Source of the DNA: JALYXI01 sp963716685
GTDB taxonomy: Bacteria > Acidobacteriota > Terriglobia > Bryobacterales > Bryobacteraceae
DNA length: 64,000 bases
Assembly (NCBI GenBank): GCA_963716685.1
Contig: CAVQTR010000003.1
Span: 1-64,000 of the forward strand
Direction: 5' to 3'
This document shows, in pieces, positions 37,652 through 46,973 of this stretch. A program made the translations under genes and the position numbers. Under the pieces are notes generated by a model, which was given only the letters and a program-made list of their open reading frames with translations, made no database searches and was not told the DNA's origin. Position 1 is the stretch's first letter, and every line of letters begins with the position of its first letter.

Positions 37652-39097
37652 ATGCTTGCTGAAGCGATCGCGAAGTATGAACCGGTAATTGGCCTGGAAG
37701 TTCATGTTCAACTCGCGACGGAAACGAAAATCTTTTGCGGTTGTCCCACCAGTTTCGGCGCGCCGCCCAATTCCAACGTTTGCCCCGTATGTCTGGGTCT
37801 GCCCGGCGCGTTGCCGGTGCTGAGCAGGAATGCAGTGGAACTGGCGATGCGCGCCGCCATGGCGCTGGGCTGCCGCATCAACCCGCTTTCCCGCTTTGCC
37901 CGCAAAAACTATTTCTACCCCGATCTGCCGAAGGGTTATCAAATCTCGCAGTATGACCAGCCGCTTGCTGAGCATGGGTTCCTCGATATCGAAGTGAATG
38001 GCCGGCATAAGCGCATCGGCGTGACTCGTGTCCACATGGAAGACGATGCGGGCAAAAGTGTGCATGAGGGCTTTCGCGATTCGGACAAATATTCGTATGT
38101 GGATCTGAACCGCTGCGGCATGCCGCTCATCGAGATCGTGAGCGAGCCGGACATGCGCTCGGCGGATGAAGCGCACGCTTATCTGAGCGAGTTGAAGCAG
38201 GTGATTCAGTTCGTGCAGGCATCCACCTGCGATATGGAAAAAGGGCATCTGCGCTGTGACGCGAACGTCTCCGTTCGACTCAAAGGCGCCCCGCAGTTCG
38301 GGACGCGCGCGGAAGTGAAAAATCTGAACTCCTTCCGCTTTCTTCGGCAGGCCGTGGATTACGAAATTGCCCGTCAGGTCGAGATCATCGAAGGCGGCGG
38401 GCGCATCCATCAGGAAACACGTCTTTTCAATTCGTCCAGCGGCGAAACCGTGGGGATGCGCAGCAAGGAAGAGGCGCACGATTACCGCTATTTCCCGGAA
38501 CCCGACCTGGCACCGCTTCGGATCAGCGACGCCTGGCAGGATTCCGTCCGTGCAACGCTGCCTGAGCTCCCGGCCGCTAAACGGACGCGCTTCGTGGAAG
38601 CGTATGGATTGCGCGAGAACGATGCCCATGTGCTGACCGCCACTCGCGCGATGAGCGATTACTTCGAAAAGGCCGCTGAGGTCTCGGGCGATCCGAAAAC
38701 CGCGGCGAACTGGGTGATGGGCGACCTCCTGGGTGCTCTGAAGGGCGGCGACATTGAGGAGTCGCCGGTCTCGGCGGAACAGTTGGGCGAACTAGTGGCG
38801 CTGATGAAATCCGGCGAGATTTCCGGCAAGCTCGCCAAGGAAATCTTTCCCAAGATGATGGCTGGGAGCGAGAGCGCCGCGGTGATCATGGACCGCGAAG
38901 GGCTGCGCCAGATCAGCGACTCGGGGGCGCTCGAAAAATTTGTGGATGACGTGATTGCCGCGAGCCCGAAACAGGTGGAGCAGTACCGCTCGGGAAAGAC
39001 AGCCGTCATTGGGTATCTGGTTGGTCAGGTGATGAAAGCGTCGCGTGGGCAGGCGAATCCCGCCGTGGTGACGGAGATTTTGAAAGGAAAACTGTAA
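37652..39097 (+). CDS. gatB: Aspartyl/glutamyl-tRNA amidotransferase subunit B
   Basis: 481 residues. With GatA and GatC converts Glu-tRNA(Gln) or Asp-tRNA(Asn) to the amide. Markers: YEPVIGLEVHVQL, the zinc-binding CGCP and CPVCLGLPGALP, RKNYFYPDLPKGYQISQYDQP, and the C-terminal YqeY-like helical domain (ANWVMGDLLGAL, GEISGKLAKEIFPKMM). AAGGA directly abuts the ATG. Ends 1 nt before bcp. gatA and gatC are not in this window. Confidence 0.97.
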   Translation: MLAEAIAKYEPVIGLEVHVQLATETKIFCGCPTSFGAPPNSNVCPVCLGLPGALPVLSRNAVELAMRAAMALGCRINPLSRFARKNYFYPDLPKGYQISQYDQPLAEHGFLDIEVNGRHKRIGVTRVHMEDDAGKSVHEGFRDSDKYSYVDLNRCGMPLIEIVSEPDMRSADEAHAYLSELKQVIQFVQASTCDMEKGHLRCDANVSVRLKGAPQFGTRAEVKNLNSFRFLRQAVDYEIARQVEIIEGGGRIHQETRLFNSSSGETVGMRSKEEAHDYRYFPEPDLAPLRISDAWQDSVRATLPELPAAKRTRFVEAYGLRENDAHVLTATRAMSDYFEKAAEVSGDPKTAANWVMGDLLGALKGGDIEESPVSAEQLGELVALMKSGEISGKLAKEIFPKMMAGSESAAVIMDREGLRQISDSGALEKFVDDVIAASPKQVEQYRSGKTAVIGYLVGQVMKASRGQANPAVVTEILKGKL

Positions 39098-39550
39098 ATG
39101 CTCAAAGAAGGCGACGTCGCGCCCGCAATTCAACTGGAAACCGATCGAGGCGAGCAGTTCGATCTGGCAGAGCAAAAAGGCCGGAAAGTGGTGGCCTACT
39201 TCTATCCGCGCGCGGATACGCCCGGCTGCACCATCGAAGCGAAGGAATTCAACGACGTCTATCAACAGATCGCGGATAAGGGAGCCGAGGTGGTGGGTAT
39301 CTCGCCCGACACGGCCAAAGCGCAAACGAAGTTCAAGGATAAGTTTGGGCTCGGCTTCACGCTGCTGTGCGATGTGGATAAGAAGGTCGCGGAAGCCTAC
39401 GACGTCGTGAAAGAAAAGAATATGTACGGCAAGAAGGTGATGGGTATTGAGCGAACTACGTTCGTGATCGATGAGCAGGGTAAGATCGCAAAGATCTTCA
39501 ACAAGGTGAAGCCGGAAGGCCACGCCGAAGCCGTCCTGGCGATTCTGTAG
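39098..39550 (+). CDS. bcp: Thioredoxin-dependent peroxiredoxin, Bcp/PrxQ type
   Basis: 150 residues. Reduces peroxides. Peroxidatic Cys44 lies in YPRADTPGCT, with FYPR and the Arg of GIERTTFVID. The usual resolving Cys five residues later is Lys49. A second Cys (Cys91, FTLLCDVD) could serve as resolving Cys in the way of PrxQ types with a distant partner, or the enzyme may work as a 1-Cys form. Starts directly after the gatB stop. Confidence 0.92.
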   Translation: MLKEGDVAPAIQLETDRGEQFDLAEQKGRKVVAYFYPRADTPGCTIEAKEFNDVYQQIADKGAEVVGISPDTAKAQTKFKDKFGLGFTLLCDVDKKVAEAYDVVKEKNMYGKKVMGIERTTFVIDEQGKIAKIFNKVKPEGHAEAVLAIL

Positions 39551-39557
39551 ACCTGCC

Positions 39558-40403
39558 ATGAGCACGCAGCGCCGCGCGGCCCTGATTGCGATTCTGCTTG
39601 CCACATGCCTGACCGGCACTATTCGGGCGCAGGCCCCGCCAACCTATCAGGTTTACGCGATCCGCTACGCCACGCTCCGCGACTTCTCCGTTGCTGGCCT
39701 GGTAGCGGGAGCTGACCCGTCGCGCAAGATGGATATCGCGATGATGGTGTGGCTGATCAAAGGCAACGGCCGCAATATTCTCTTCGACTGCGGCTTCTAC
39801 CGCGAAAAGTTCATGCGCCAGTGGCATCCGGCGGATTACGAAACGCCTTCTTCCGCGGTGCAGCGCGCCGGGGTGAAACCGGAGGATGTGACGGACATCA
39901 TCATCAGCCACATTCACTGGGATCACGCGGACGGCTTCGACCTTTTCCCTGCCGCCCGAATCTGGATCCAGAAGGAAGAGCTTGAGTACTACGCCGGCGA
40001 GGCATGGCAGGGCCACAGGCGCACCGCCGCCGACGCCGAAGACATTCTGGGACTCATCCGGCTAAACATCGATGGGAAAGTGAACCTGGTCCACGGCGAC
40101 GCGCAGGAAATCCTGCCGGGCATCGTCTGTAACACCGGAGGAAAGCACACGTGGCAGTCTCAATTCATCACTGTGCGGACGGCGGCCGGCACCGTCGTTC
40201 TGGCCAGCGACAATGTGTACCTGAACGAGAACCTGGAGAAGCACGTTCCCATTGCCGCTACTCTTGACCCGGCTTCGAATCTGCGGGCGCAGGACCGAAT
40301 GAAGCAGCTGGCTGCCAGCCCCAGGCTGATTCTCACCGGCCACGATCCCGCGGTGATGAAGAGCTTCCCGGAAGTCGCGCCGGGCGTGGTCACAGTGCAG
40401 TAA
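39558..40403 (+). CDS. Secreted MBL-fold hydrolase, N-acyl-homoserine-lactonase-like
   Basis: 281 residues with signal peptide (MSTQRRAALIAILLATCLTGTIRAQ). Metal motif HIHWDHADG, preceded by FDCGFY, followed by GGKHTWQSQF, ASDNVYL and GHDP. The HxHxDHxDG set, length and LAS-DN-Y motif match AHL-lactonase (AiiA-like) quorum-quenching proteins; other lactones are possible substrates. 7 nt after bcp. Export is unusual for the lactonases I know. Confidence 0.8.
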   Translation: MSTQRRAALIAILLATCLTGTIRAQAPPTYQVYAIRYATLRDFSVAGLVAGADPSRKMDIAMMVWLIKGNGRNILFDCGFYREKFMRQWHPADYETPSSAVQRAGVKPEDVTDIIISHIHWDHADGFDLFPAARIWIQKEELEYYAGEAWQGHRRTAADAEDILGLIRLNIDGKVNLVHGDAQEILPGIVCNTGGKHTWQSQFITVRTAAGTVVLASDNVYLNENLEKHVPIAATLDPASNLRAQDRMKQLAASPRLILTGHDPAVMKSFPEVAPGVVTVQ

Positions 40404-40411
40404 CCCGCCTG

Positions 40412-42796
40412 CTAATTCTTCAGCTCGGCGATGGTAGCGCCGGAACCGCCTTCGCTCTGCGTGGCCGGGTAGTACTTCTCGACGTGGGGGTTTCGCGCCA
40501 GCAGGTCGGCGATGGTTTTCTTCAGCACGCCCAAACCGTGCCCGTGCACGATGCGGACGCGGCTGGCCGTTGCCATCACTGCATCGTCGAGGAATTTCTC
40601 GACGCGGTCGCGCGCTTCTTCGGCGCGTTCGCCGATCACATTCAGCTCCTGGAAAATGGGCGCCAGCTGCGGGCCGGATTGATAAGTCACGCCCGGGGGC
40701 AGCCGCTTCGAATCCGCGGCGCCTTCCGGCAGCACCTCGACAATGTCGTCGGTCAAAACCTGCATTTTCATGAAGCCGGCCTGCACTTCCACACGGTCGT
40801 CACTCAGCAGGCGCCGCACGGTGGCCGGCTCGCGTACGTCCTTCAGGCGGACTCGCGCGCCCGGTTCAATCCGCAGCGTCTTCACCGGAACCGCGGGCTT
40901 CGGCAGCACCGCCGCTTCAAACTGTTCGCGCAGCTCCCGCTTCGCTTTCGAGATACTGCGCTGCGCCTTGTCGGCCGTTTTGGTTTCCATACGCGCCAGG
41001 GTTTCCCGCGCCTGTTCCTCGAAACGCGCCTGTACCTCGGCGTAGCGCTCCTCCAGTTCTTCCATCTTCGCGGCTTCGGTACGAATGGCTTCCGCGACCA
41101 TGCGCTTGCGGCGTTCTTCCAGTTCCGCCAGTTTGGCGCGAAGATCCGCTTCCAGAGCGGTGCTGGCCGCGAGCCGCTCATGCAGGTCCGCCAGAAATTT
41201 CGAGACATCGCGTTCCCGGTCGCTCAAAGAAGCGCGCGCCCGTTTCATGATGTCTTCCGGCATGCCGAGCCGCGCGGCGATGTCCAGACCGGCGGATTTC
41301 CCCGGCAGCCCGAGCCGCAGCTCATACGTGGGCTCGAGCGTTACCTCATCAAAGCCCATTGACGCGTTCAAGACGCTTTTGGTATTCGCGCCATAGATCT
41401 TCATTGCCAGCAGGTGCGTGGTGGCCAGCGTGTATGCCCCGGCGGCGCGGAAGTGGTCCACCAAAGCCACACCCAGCGCTCCGCCTTCCTCGGGATCGGT
41501 GGACGAGCCAATCTCATCCAGCAGAACCAGCGAGTCCGGAGTTACGTCCAGCGCCATCTCCCGGATGTGCGACATGTGGGCCGAGAAGGTGCTCAGGCTG
41601 GCCTGGATCGATTGATGATCGCCGATATCCGCCAGCAGTTGTTCGAAAACAGGAAGCTCGGCTTCCGCGCACGGCACCGGCAACCCGGATTGCGCCATCA
41701 GAACCGTGATCCCCACAGTCTTGAGCGTCACTGTTTTGCCGCCGGTGTTTGGGCCGCTGATCAGCAGAGTTTTGCAGTCGCGATCCAGCGTCAGGCTGAT
41801 CGGCATCACGCGGCCGCCGCGCCGGCGCAGCACGTCCGTCAGCAGCGGATGGCGCGCCTCCCGGAGCAAAAGACGGTCCGAGAACTTCGGAATACTGCAA
41901 TCGAAATCGAGCGCGAACTTGCCTTTCGCGAAGATCAGGTCCAGCTCGCTCATGGAACGGAACGCGGCGAGGATGGCGTCCGCGTGCACCCGCAGCCTTT
42001 CCGTCAGCTCCCGCAGGATGCGCTGCACTTCGCGCATCTCTTCTTCCGTCAGGCGCACCAGTTCGTTGTTCAGATCGATGGTCTCGATCGGCTCGACAAA
42101 CAGCGTATGGCCGCTGGAACTGGCGCCATGAATCACCCCGTTCATCTTGCGGCGCTGTCCGGAGATCACCGGAACCACGAATCGCTCGTTGCGGATGGTG
42201 ACGATTTCTTCCTGCAGAATGCCGTCGTCGCGGTGCGCGCGCAGGAACCGTTCGAGGGAATCCTGAATCTGTCTCTTCTGTCTATCGATGTCGCGGCGTA
42301 GTCTGCCGAGAGCCACACTCGCGGTGTCCGCGACCGAACCATCCGGCAGGATCTTGCCTTCGAGCATGTTTAGCAGCTCGCGAAAATCGCCGATCGCCGC
42401 TCCGCGCGCGCCCAGCAACGGAAAGCGCTCGGCGACCACATTCAGAATCGATTTGGCATCCGAGGCGCGATCCAGCAGCGCCAGGATGTCAAAGAGCTCG
42501 CGTGGCTCCAGACCGGCGCCTTCGATCCGCAGCTTGTGCACCGTGCCCGTGAGTTCCGGAAGGCCACCGAAATCGATGCGAATAGCCGACCCGCGCTGAG
42601 CGGGCTGCGGTTTGGAGGCGCTGCGCAGAAATTCGATTGCCTCCGACGCTTCCGCGAGGTCTCGCTCCAGCCGCGGCCTATCGGAATGCGGCTGTATCTT
42701 AGCCAGCTCGCCGCGTCCGGGCGGGCTGGCAACATACCGGCCCACCAGCTCGCGGAGAGCTTCAAATTCAAGAGTCTGAGCGCTGGTGGATTGCAC
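40412..42796 (-). CDS. mutS2: Endonuclease MutS2
   Basis: 794 residues. MutS core without mismatch-recognition domain I: Walker A GPNTGGKTVTLKT, ABC signature region SLSTFSAHMSHI, Walker B LVLLDEIGSSTDPEEGGAL. A long coiled coil (DLRAKLAELEERRKRM and on) leads to the C-terminal Smr nuclease domain (VRIVHGHGLGVLKKT, GGSGATIAELKN). The usual LDLRG/H of Smr is here LNVIG, so nuclease activity may differ. Known to suppress recombination and to act in ribosome-collision rescue. Starts 29 nt inside the nudix gene. Confidence 0.95.
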   Translation of the reverse strand: MQSTSAQTLEFEALRELVGRYVASPPGRGELAKIQPHSDRPRLERDLAEASEAIEFLRSASKPQPAQRGSAIRIDFGGLPELTGTVHKLRIEGAGLEPRELFDILALLDRASDAKSILNVVAERFPLLGARGAAIGDFRELLNMLEGKILPDGSVADTASVALGRLRRDIDRQKRQIQDSLERFLRAHRDDGILQEEIVTIRNERFVVPVISGQRRKMNGVIHGASSSGHTLFVEPIETIDLNNELVRLTEEEMREVQRILRELTERLRVHADAILAAFRSMSELDLIFAKGKFALDFDCSIPKFSDRLLLREARHPLLTDVLRRRGGRVMPISLTLDRDCKTLLISGPNTGGKTVTLKTVGITVLMAQSGLPVPCAEAELPVFEQLLADIGDHQSIQASLSTFSAHMSHIREMALDVTPDSLVLLDEIGSSTDPEEGGALGVALVDHFRAAGAYTLATTHLLAMKIYGANTKSVLNASMGFDEVTLEPTYELRLGLPGKSAGLDIAARLGMPEDIMKRARASLSDRERDVSKFLADLHERLAASTALEADLRAKLAELEERRKRMVAEAIRTEAAKMEELEERYAEVQARFEEQARETLARMETKTADKAQRSISKAKRELREQFEAAVLPKPAVPVKTLRIEPGARVRLKDVREPATVRRLLSDDRVEVQAGFMKMQVLTDDIVEVLPEGAADSKRLPPGVTYQSGPQLAPIFQELNVIGERAEEARDRVEKFLDDAVMATASRVRIVHGHGLGVLKKTIADLLARNPHVEKYYPATQSEGGSGATIAELKN

Positions 42797-43148
42797 TAAT
42801 TCTATTAAACGCCTTCTCGATTACCGGTACAGTGCCTTCGGTGATCTGATACTTTGCGAGATTGTCTCGCGCAATCCACTCGGCCCGGCCCGCGTCATCG
42901 GCCGCGCACAGGTTCCCTCCCACCACATCGCAGAGGTAATCGATCAGGATGTAGTGGTATTCGGCGCGTCCGGCGTGGTCTCGTATCAGCCGTTCGAAAA
43001 TTTCGATTACTTCCACCGGCTCGATCACAAGTCCGGTTTCTTCCAGCACTTCCCGCCGGATGGCCGTATCCAGCAGTTCTCCGGGCTCCACTACCCCACC
43101 CGGCAGCGACCACCAGCCCTGCAGCGGAGCTTTGGCCCTCTGCACCAT
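42768..43148 (-). CDS. Nudix hydrolase, start codon not identifiable
   Basis: The Nudix box is clear: GGVVEPGELLDTAIRREVLEETGL. The first ATG gives 126 residues, but this cuts off the first strand of the fold. The same frame continues upstream with fold-like sequence (GRRYPEFPVPGVGALIIQG) to about 43220, without ATG, GTG or TTG. So it may start at a rare codon (ATC at 43218-43220 is one choice) or an indel has hidden the start. Hydrolyses nucleoside diphosphates linked to another group; substrate unknown. Between the SMP-30 gene and mutS2. Confidence 0.8.
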   Translation of the reverse strand: MVQRAKAPLQGWWSLPGGVVEPGELLDTAIRREVLEETGLVIEPVEVIEIFERLIRDHAGRAEYHYILIDYLCDVVGGNLCAADDAGRAEWIARDNLAKYQITEGTVPVIEKAFNRISAIHQRSDS

Positions 43149-43231
43149 CAGGATGGAGTCTCCCTGGATGATGAGCGCGCCGACACCGGGGACCGGAAAC
43201 TCAGGATAACGACGGCCGATAAGGCACCCGC

Positions 43232-44110
43232 TTAATACTGAACCGAACCTTTGATGTCCAGGCGGATCCGGTAGATGGAGTTTCGCGCGGTCACAAAAAG
43301 GGAGCCAAAATCGGCATCCCCAAACGCGCAGTTCGAAGGAGTTTCCCCCAGATTGATGGTTCGTTTGGGCTTGCCGGAGCTGTCGTAGACGAAGATGGAT
43401 TTCGCGGCCAAATACAGATTTCCTTCGTCATCAGTGCGCAGGCCATCGGGGACGCCAGCAATGTTGCTGACCACCACGCGCTCGTTCGACGCCTCACCGT
43501 TTTTATCCAGATCGTAGGCCCGCACATTTTTTTCGTCGGAGTTCGCCACGTAGAGCGTGCGTCCGTTGGCGGAGAGCGCGATCCCATTCGGCCTTCCCGC
43601 GGGTTTGGCAACCACGCTCAAGCCTTTATTCGGATGCAGGTGATACACACCGTAGAAATCCAGTTCGCGCGTGTCCTGTTGATTTCCGAATGCCGGATCT
43701 GTGAAGTAAACCTGACCGTCTTTCCGCACCACCACGTCATTCGGCGCGTTCAGACGCTTGCCCTCGAACTTTGCAGCCAGTACTTCGATGGCACCTTTCT
43801 TATCCATACGCGTCAGCTGGCGCGACCGGGTTTCGCACATATACAGCCGGCCCTGGGCATCGAAGGTCATGCCGTTGGTGCCTTGCGAATTCGAGCGCAG
43901 CACCGCCAGTTTTTCGTTGGGAGCCCACTTCAGAATGCGCTGGGAAGGTACATCGCTGAAGAACAGCGCGCCTTCGCGCGACCACACTGGTCCTTCCGCG
44001 AACGAGAGCCCCGTCTGGACTTTCTCGATCTTGTATTCCTGCGCCTGCAGGAAGAAAAGCGGGACCAGAAGAAGCTTAGTGCTGCGCGACCTGAACCTGG
44101 TTGTCGACAC
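43232..44110 (-). CDS. SMP-30/gluconolactonase-like beta-propeller, secreted
   Basis: 292 residues, GTG start, short signal peptide (KLLLVPLFFLQAQ) after an Arg-rich lead. Six-bladed propeller with SMP-30 motifs: LSFAEGPVWSREGALFFSDV (metal Glu), LNAPNDVVVRKDGQVYFTDP (metal Asn, Asp) and VPDGLRTDDEGNLYL. Calcium- or zinc-dependent lactonases in this family open sugar lactones. Overlaps the BON gene by 35 nt. Confidence 0.88.
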   Translation of the reverse strand: MSTTRFRSRSTKLLLVPLFFLQAQEYKIEKVQTGLSFAEGPVWSREGALFFSDVPSQRILKWAPNEKLAVLRSNSQGTNGMTFDAQGRLYMCETRSRQLTRMDKKGAIEVLAAKFEGKRLNAPNDVVVRKDGQVYFTDPAFGNQQDTRELDFYGVYHLHPNKGLSVVAKPAGRPNGIALSANGRTLYVANSDEKNVRAYDLDKNGEASNERVVVSNIAGVPDGLRTDDEGNLYLAAKSIFVYDSSGKPKRTINLGETPSNCAFGDADFGSLFVTARNSIYRIRLDIKGSVQY

Positions 44111-44360
44111 TCTTCACGCCATCGATCTTTTTGGTCAGTTTTTCGGCACGCACTTTTTGTTTCTCGTTCTCTACTTTGCCCGACAGCGTGACCGCGCCGT
44201 TCTTCACGTCGATGGTGAGGCCGCCGCCTTTGACGATCAGGTCTCCCGCCAGTTTGATCTGAATGCGGTCGTGCAGAACATCGTCAGTGACCGGACCCTT
44301 GCTGCCTCCCCACACCAGAGCAGAAAACAACAGAAGCAGGGGCAGGAGTCTACTTGTCAT
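44076..44360 (-). CDS. BON-domain periplasmic protein
   Basis: 94 residues. Signal peptide (MTSRLLPLLLLFSALVWGGS), then one BON domain (VLHDRIQIKLAGDLIVKGGGLTIDVKNGAVTLSGKVENEKQK), whose conserved Gly residues and G-x-V-x-L-S-G core are intact. BON modules attach to phospholipid membranes (OsmY family). Overlaps era by 11 nt and the SMP-30 gene by 35 nt, so translation is likely coupled. Confidence 0.85.
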   Translation of the reverse strand: MTSRLLPLLLLFSALVWGGSKGPVTDDVLHDRIQIKLAGDLIVKGGGLTIDVKNGAVTLSGKVENEKQKVRAEKLTKKIDGVKSVDNQVQVAQH

Positions 44361-45261
44361 CTGTACCTGCCATTGTACGCCAGTCCAAAGTGTTCAGAAA
44401 CGCAGCTTTCTCTCGCCAGTTCGGCTGCACTTTCACATGCAGCTGGAGGAAAATTTTAATTCCGAACAGGTTTTCCATCTCTTCCCGCGCCGCCGTTCCG
44501 ATCTGCTTCAGCATGGCGCCACGCGAACCAATAATGATTCCTTTCTGTCCTTCGCGCTCCACGTAGATGGTTGCGTAGATCCGGGTGATATTCGGCGCCT
44601 CTTCCCAGCGATCCACCAGAACCGCCACGGAATGAGGCACTTCCTGTTTCGTCTCGTGCAGAATTTTCTCGCGGATCAGCTCCGCCGCCAGAAACCGCTC
44701 CGGCTGGTCGGTGACGTGATCTTCCGGGAAGTACAACGGCCCTTCTGGCATCCGCGAAACAATGGCTTCGCGCAGTTTCTCCAGATTGTTTTCCCGCAAT
44801 GCGGAGATTGGCAGCACGTCCGCGAAATCATGCTGGCGGCGGTACTCGTCAATCAGCGGCAGCACGGTTTCCTGATGCTTCACCAGATCGGTTTTATTCA
44901 ACACCAGCAGAGCGGGAGTCTCCGCTTTCCGCAGCAGACTAACCGCATGCCGGTCGGCCTCGCCGAATGACTGGGTCGCGTCCACCACGTACAGCAGAAG
45001 ATCGCGTTCGCTCAGCGCGTCGCGAACACTGTCCATCATGCGCTTCTGGATAGACGTTTCGGCTTTGTGAATGCCGGGCGTGTCCAGGAAAATCACCTGA
45101 GCCTCGGGCTTCGTCATCACGCCCTGAATGGATGTCCGCGTGGTCTGCGGCTTGGACGCCACAATCGCCACCTTGAACCCCACCAGCGCATTCAGCAACG
45201 TGGACTTCCCCGCATTCGGCCGCCCCAGAATCGAGACGAATCCGGAAACGTGAGCGCTCAA
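44350..45261 (-). CDS. era: GTPase Era
   Basis: 303 residues. Binds 16S rRNA near the anti-Shine-Dalgarno and couples growth to ribosome assembly. G1 GRPNAGKST, switch region TSIQGVMT, G3 DTPGIHKA, G4 NKTDLV, then the KH domain (GIIIGSRGAMLKQIG). Usual length. Overlaps corC by 4 nt (ATGA). Part of the phoH-ybeY-corC-era run. Confidence 0.97.
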   Translation of the reverse strand: MSAHVSGFVSILGRPNAGKSTLLNALVGFKVAIVASKPQTTRTSIQGVMTKPEAQVIFLDTPGIHKAETSIQKRMMDSVRDALSERDLLLYVVDATQSFGEADRHAVSLLRKAETPALLVLNKTDLVKHQETVLPLIDEYRRQHDFADVLPISALRENNLEKLREAIVSRMPEGPLYFPEDHVTDQPERFLAAELIREKILHETKQEVPHSVAVLVDRWEEAPNITRIYATIYVEREGQKGIIIGSRGAMLKQIGTAAREEMENLFGIKIFLQLHVKVQPNWREKAAFLNTLDWRTMAGTDDK

Positions 45262-46538
45262 GCCGCACCGTCCGCGCGCATCAGATCCGGAGCTGCTATC
45301 TTGTGCACCCGTACCTTTTCCACCCGCAGTTCGTCGCTTGCCAGAATTTCGATGCGCACTCCATCCTTTTGCACGGCTTCACCCGCCTCGGGGACGCGCC
45401 CCAGCCATTCGGTCACCAGACCGCCCACCGTGGTCGATTCGATTTCTTCCTCCGGATGAAAATCCAGGATGTTCTCGATCCGAGCCAGATCGAACGTGCC
45501 CGGCACGACGTACACGCCCGGACTCTCCTCGATGACTTCCGGCTCGGGCTCGTGTTCGTCACGGATCTCGCCCAGAATCACTTCTACCAAGTCTTCCATG
45601 GTGGACAGCCCCGCCGTGTTGCCGTATTCGTCCACCACGATCACCATGTGCGCGCCTTCCTGCTGCATCTCGCGCATCAAATCGTTGGCGGGCTTAGTCT
45701 CTGGCACGAAACGGATGGGCCGCATCAGCTCGCGGATCTTCAGCGTCCTGCGCTCTTCCTCGCCCAGCTCGAACATGTCGCGCACGTGCACAAAGCCCAC
45801 CACCTGATCGATGGAGCCTTCAAACACGGGTATGCGCGAATACTGCTCGTGAATAACTAACTGCCGCAGTTCTTCCAAGGTGGCATCGGCGGACATCGCC
45901 ACCATATCGGGACGCGAGGTCATCACCTCGCGCACCACTTTGTCCCCGAACTCCACCACACTTTGAATCAGTTTGCGGTCGTCCTCTTCGATGAGCCCTT
46001 CTTCTGTCCCTGCGGATATCAGCGCATCGATGTTTTCAGCCGAGGTCGGCGGGTCCGCATCGCTGTGCTTTTCATCGGCCAGCTCCACCAGGGATTGCAG
46101 AAAACCCAGCAGCGCGACCACCGGCCTCACCAGGTAGGCGAAGGCGCGCAGCACGGGAACCATGGGCAGGAGCAGCCGCCCCGAACTGCGCCGGTAGAGC
46201 ATCTGCGGCACTACATACGCCACCAGCATCATCAACAGCCACGAGGTGAAGGCAGCTTCCGCGCAGGTCAGCCATGTTGCCGAGCCATCCTGGATGTAGG
46301 TCAGCAGGACGACGATGGTCAGCAGCAGCAGGGAACCGTGTTTCAGCAGGGAGAAGCTGAGCGTGCCCTCTTCGGTATCGAAGCCTATCCGGTCTTCCAC
46401 CGTGGATTTGAAGAACTGCAGCGACGGCATGTCCCGTGTGCGCAGGCGCATGGTTTCCAGATACAGGGTCTGGACGAACGTGACCAGGCAAAGCAGCACT
46501 CCCAGAGCAAAACCGGCAATCAGCAGCAGCGCAGTCAT
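45258..46538 (-). CDS. CorC/HlyC-family CBS-pair membrane protein
   Basis: 426 residues from ATG 46538, which overlaps the ybeY stop; the frame open to 46589 would run back into ybeY. N-terminal membrane part with about four spans (degenerate DUF21/CNNM), then two CBS modules (VREVMTSRPDMVAMS, KIRELMRPIRFVPE, MVIVVDEYGNTAGLSTMEDLVEVILGEI) and a C-terminal CorC/HlyC transporter-associated domain. Related proteins (CNNM/MpfA) handle Mg2+ efflux. Commonly found between ybeY and era. Confidence 0.9.
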   Translation of the reverse strand: MTALLLIAGFALGVLLCLVTFVQTLYLETMRLRTRDMPSLQFFKSTVEDRIGFDTEEGTLSFSLLKHGSLLLLTIVVLLTYIQDGSATWLTCAEAAFTSWLLMMLVAYVVPQMLYRRSSGRLLLPMVPVLRAFAYLVRPVVALLGFLQSLVELADEKHSDADPPTSAENIDALISAGTEEGLIEEDDRKLIQSVVEFGDKVVREVMTSRPDMVAMSADATLEELRQLVIHEQYSRIPVFEGSIDQVVGFVHVRDMFELGEEERRTLKIRELMRPIRFVPETKPANDLMREMQQEGAHMVIVVDEYGNTAGLSTMEDLVEVILGEIRDEHEPEPEVIEESPGVYVVPGTFDLARIENILDFHPEEEIESTTVGGLVTEWLGRVPEAGEAVQKDGVRIEILASDELRVEKVRVHKIAAPDLMRADGAA

Positions 46539-46963
46539 GCGTTCGCTCGGGCAATCAGCCCGGTGGGAAGCCTGAGCCGGCTCCGCCATCGCGCTTCGGC
46601 ACGCGCCATGCGGCCGCCATCCGTTTCATGATCCATGCCCAGGAGATGCAGGGCGCCATGCAGCATGAGGATGCGGATCTCATCTTCCACGCGATGGCCG
46701 AATTCCCGAGCCTGAGCCGCCGCCCGAGGCAGTGAAATGGCCAGATCTCCGGATTCCGGAAACGACAGCACGTCAGTGGGGTAATCGCGGCCCAGAAAGC
46801 GCGAGTTCAAACGCCGCAGTTCGGCGTCCGTCGTGATGAGGCAGTGAAAGGTCAGACGCTTCGCCAACCGCTTCCTCAGCGTCTCGGCGAAGCTTTCGAT
46901 TTGGGAGCGGTCGAGCGAAGACGGGACGCGTCGAAACGATACGTATGGTTCTGAAGAAGGCAT
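46535..46963 (-). CDS. ybeY: Endoribonuclease YbeY
   Basis: 142 residues. Single-strand metal-dependent RNase required for 16S maturation and quality control. Zinc motif HGALHLLGMDHETD (H-x3-H-x5-H) and the upstream DVLSFPESGD match the family. 10 nt after phoH. Overlaps corC by 4 nt. Confidence 0.96.
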   Translation of the reverse strand: MPSSEPYVSFRRVPSSLDRSQIESFAETLRKRLAKRLTFHCLITTDAELRRLNSRFLGRDYPTDVLSFPESGDLAISLPRAAAQAREFGHRVEDEIRILMLHGALHLLGMDHETDGGRMARAEARWRSRLRLPTGLIARANA

Positions 46964-46973
46964 ACGTCTCCGC

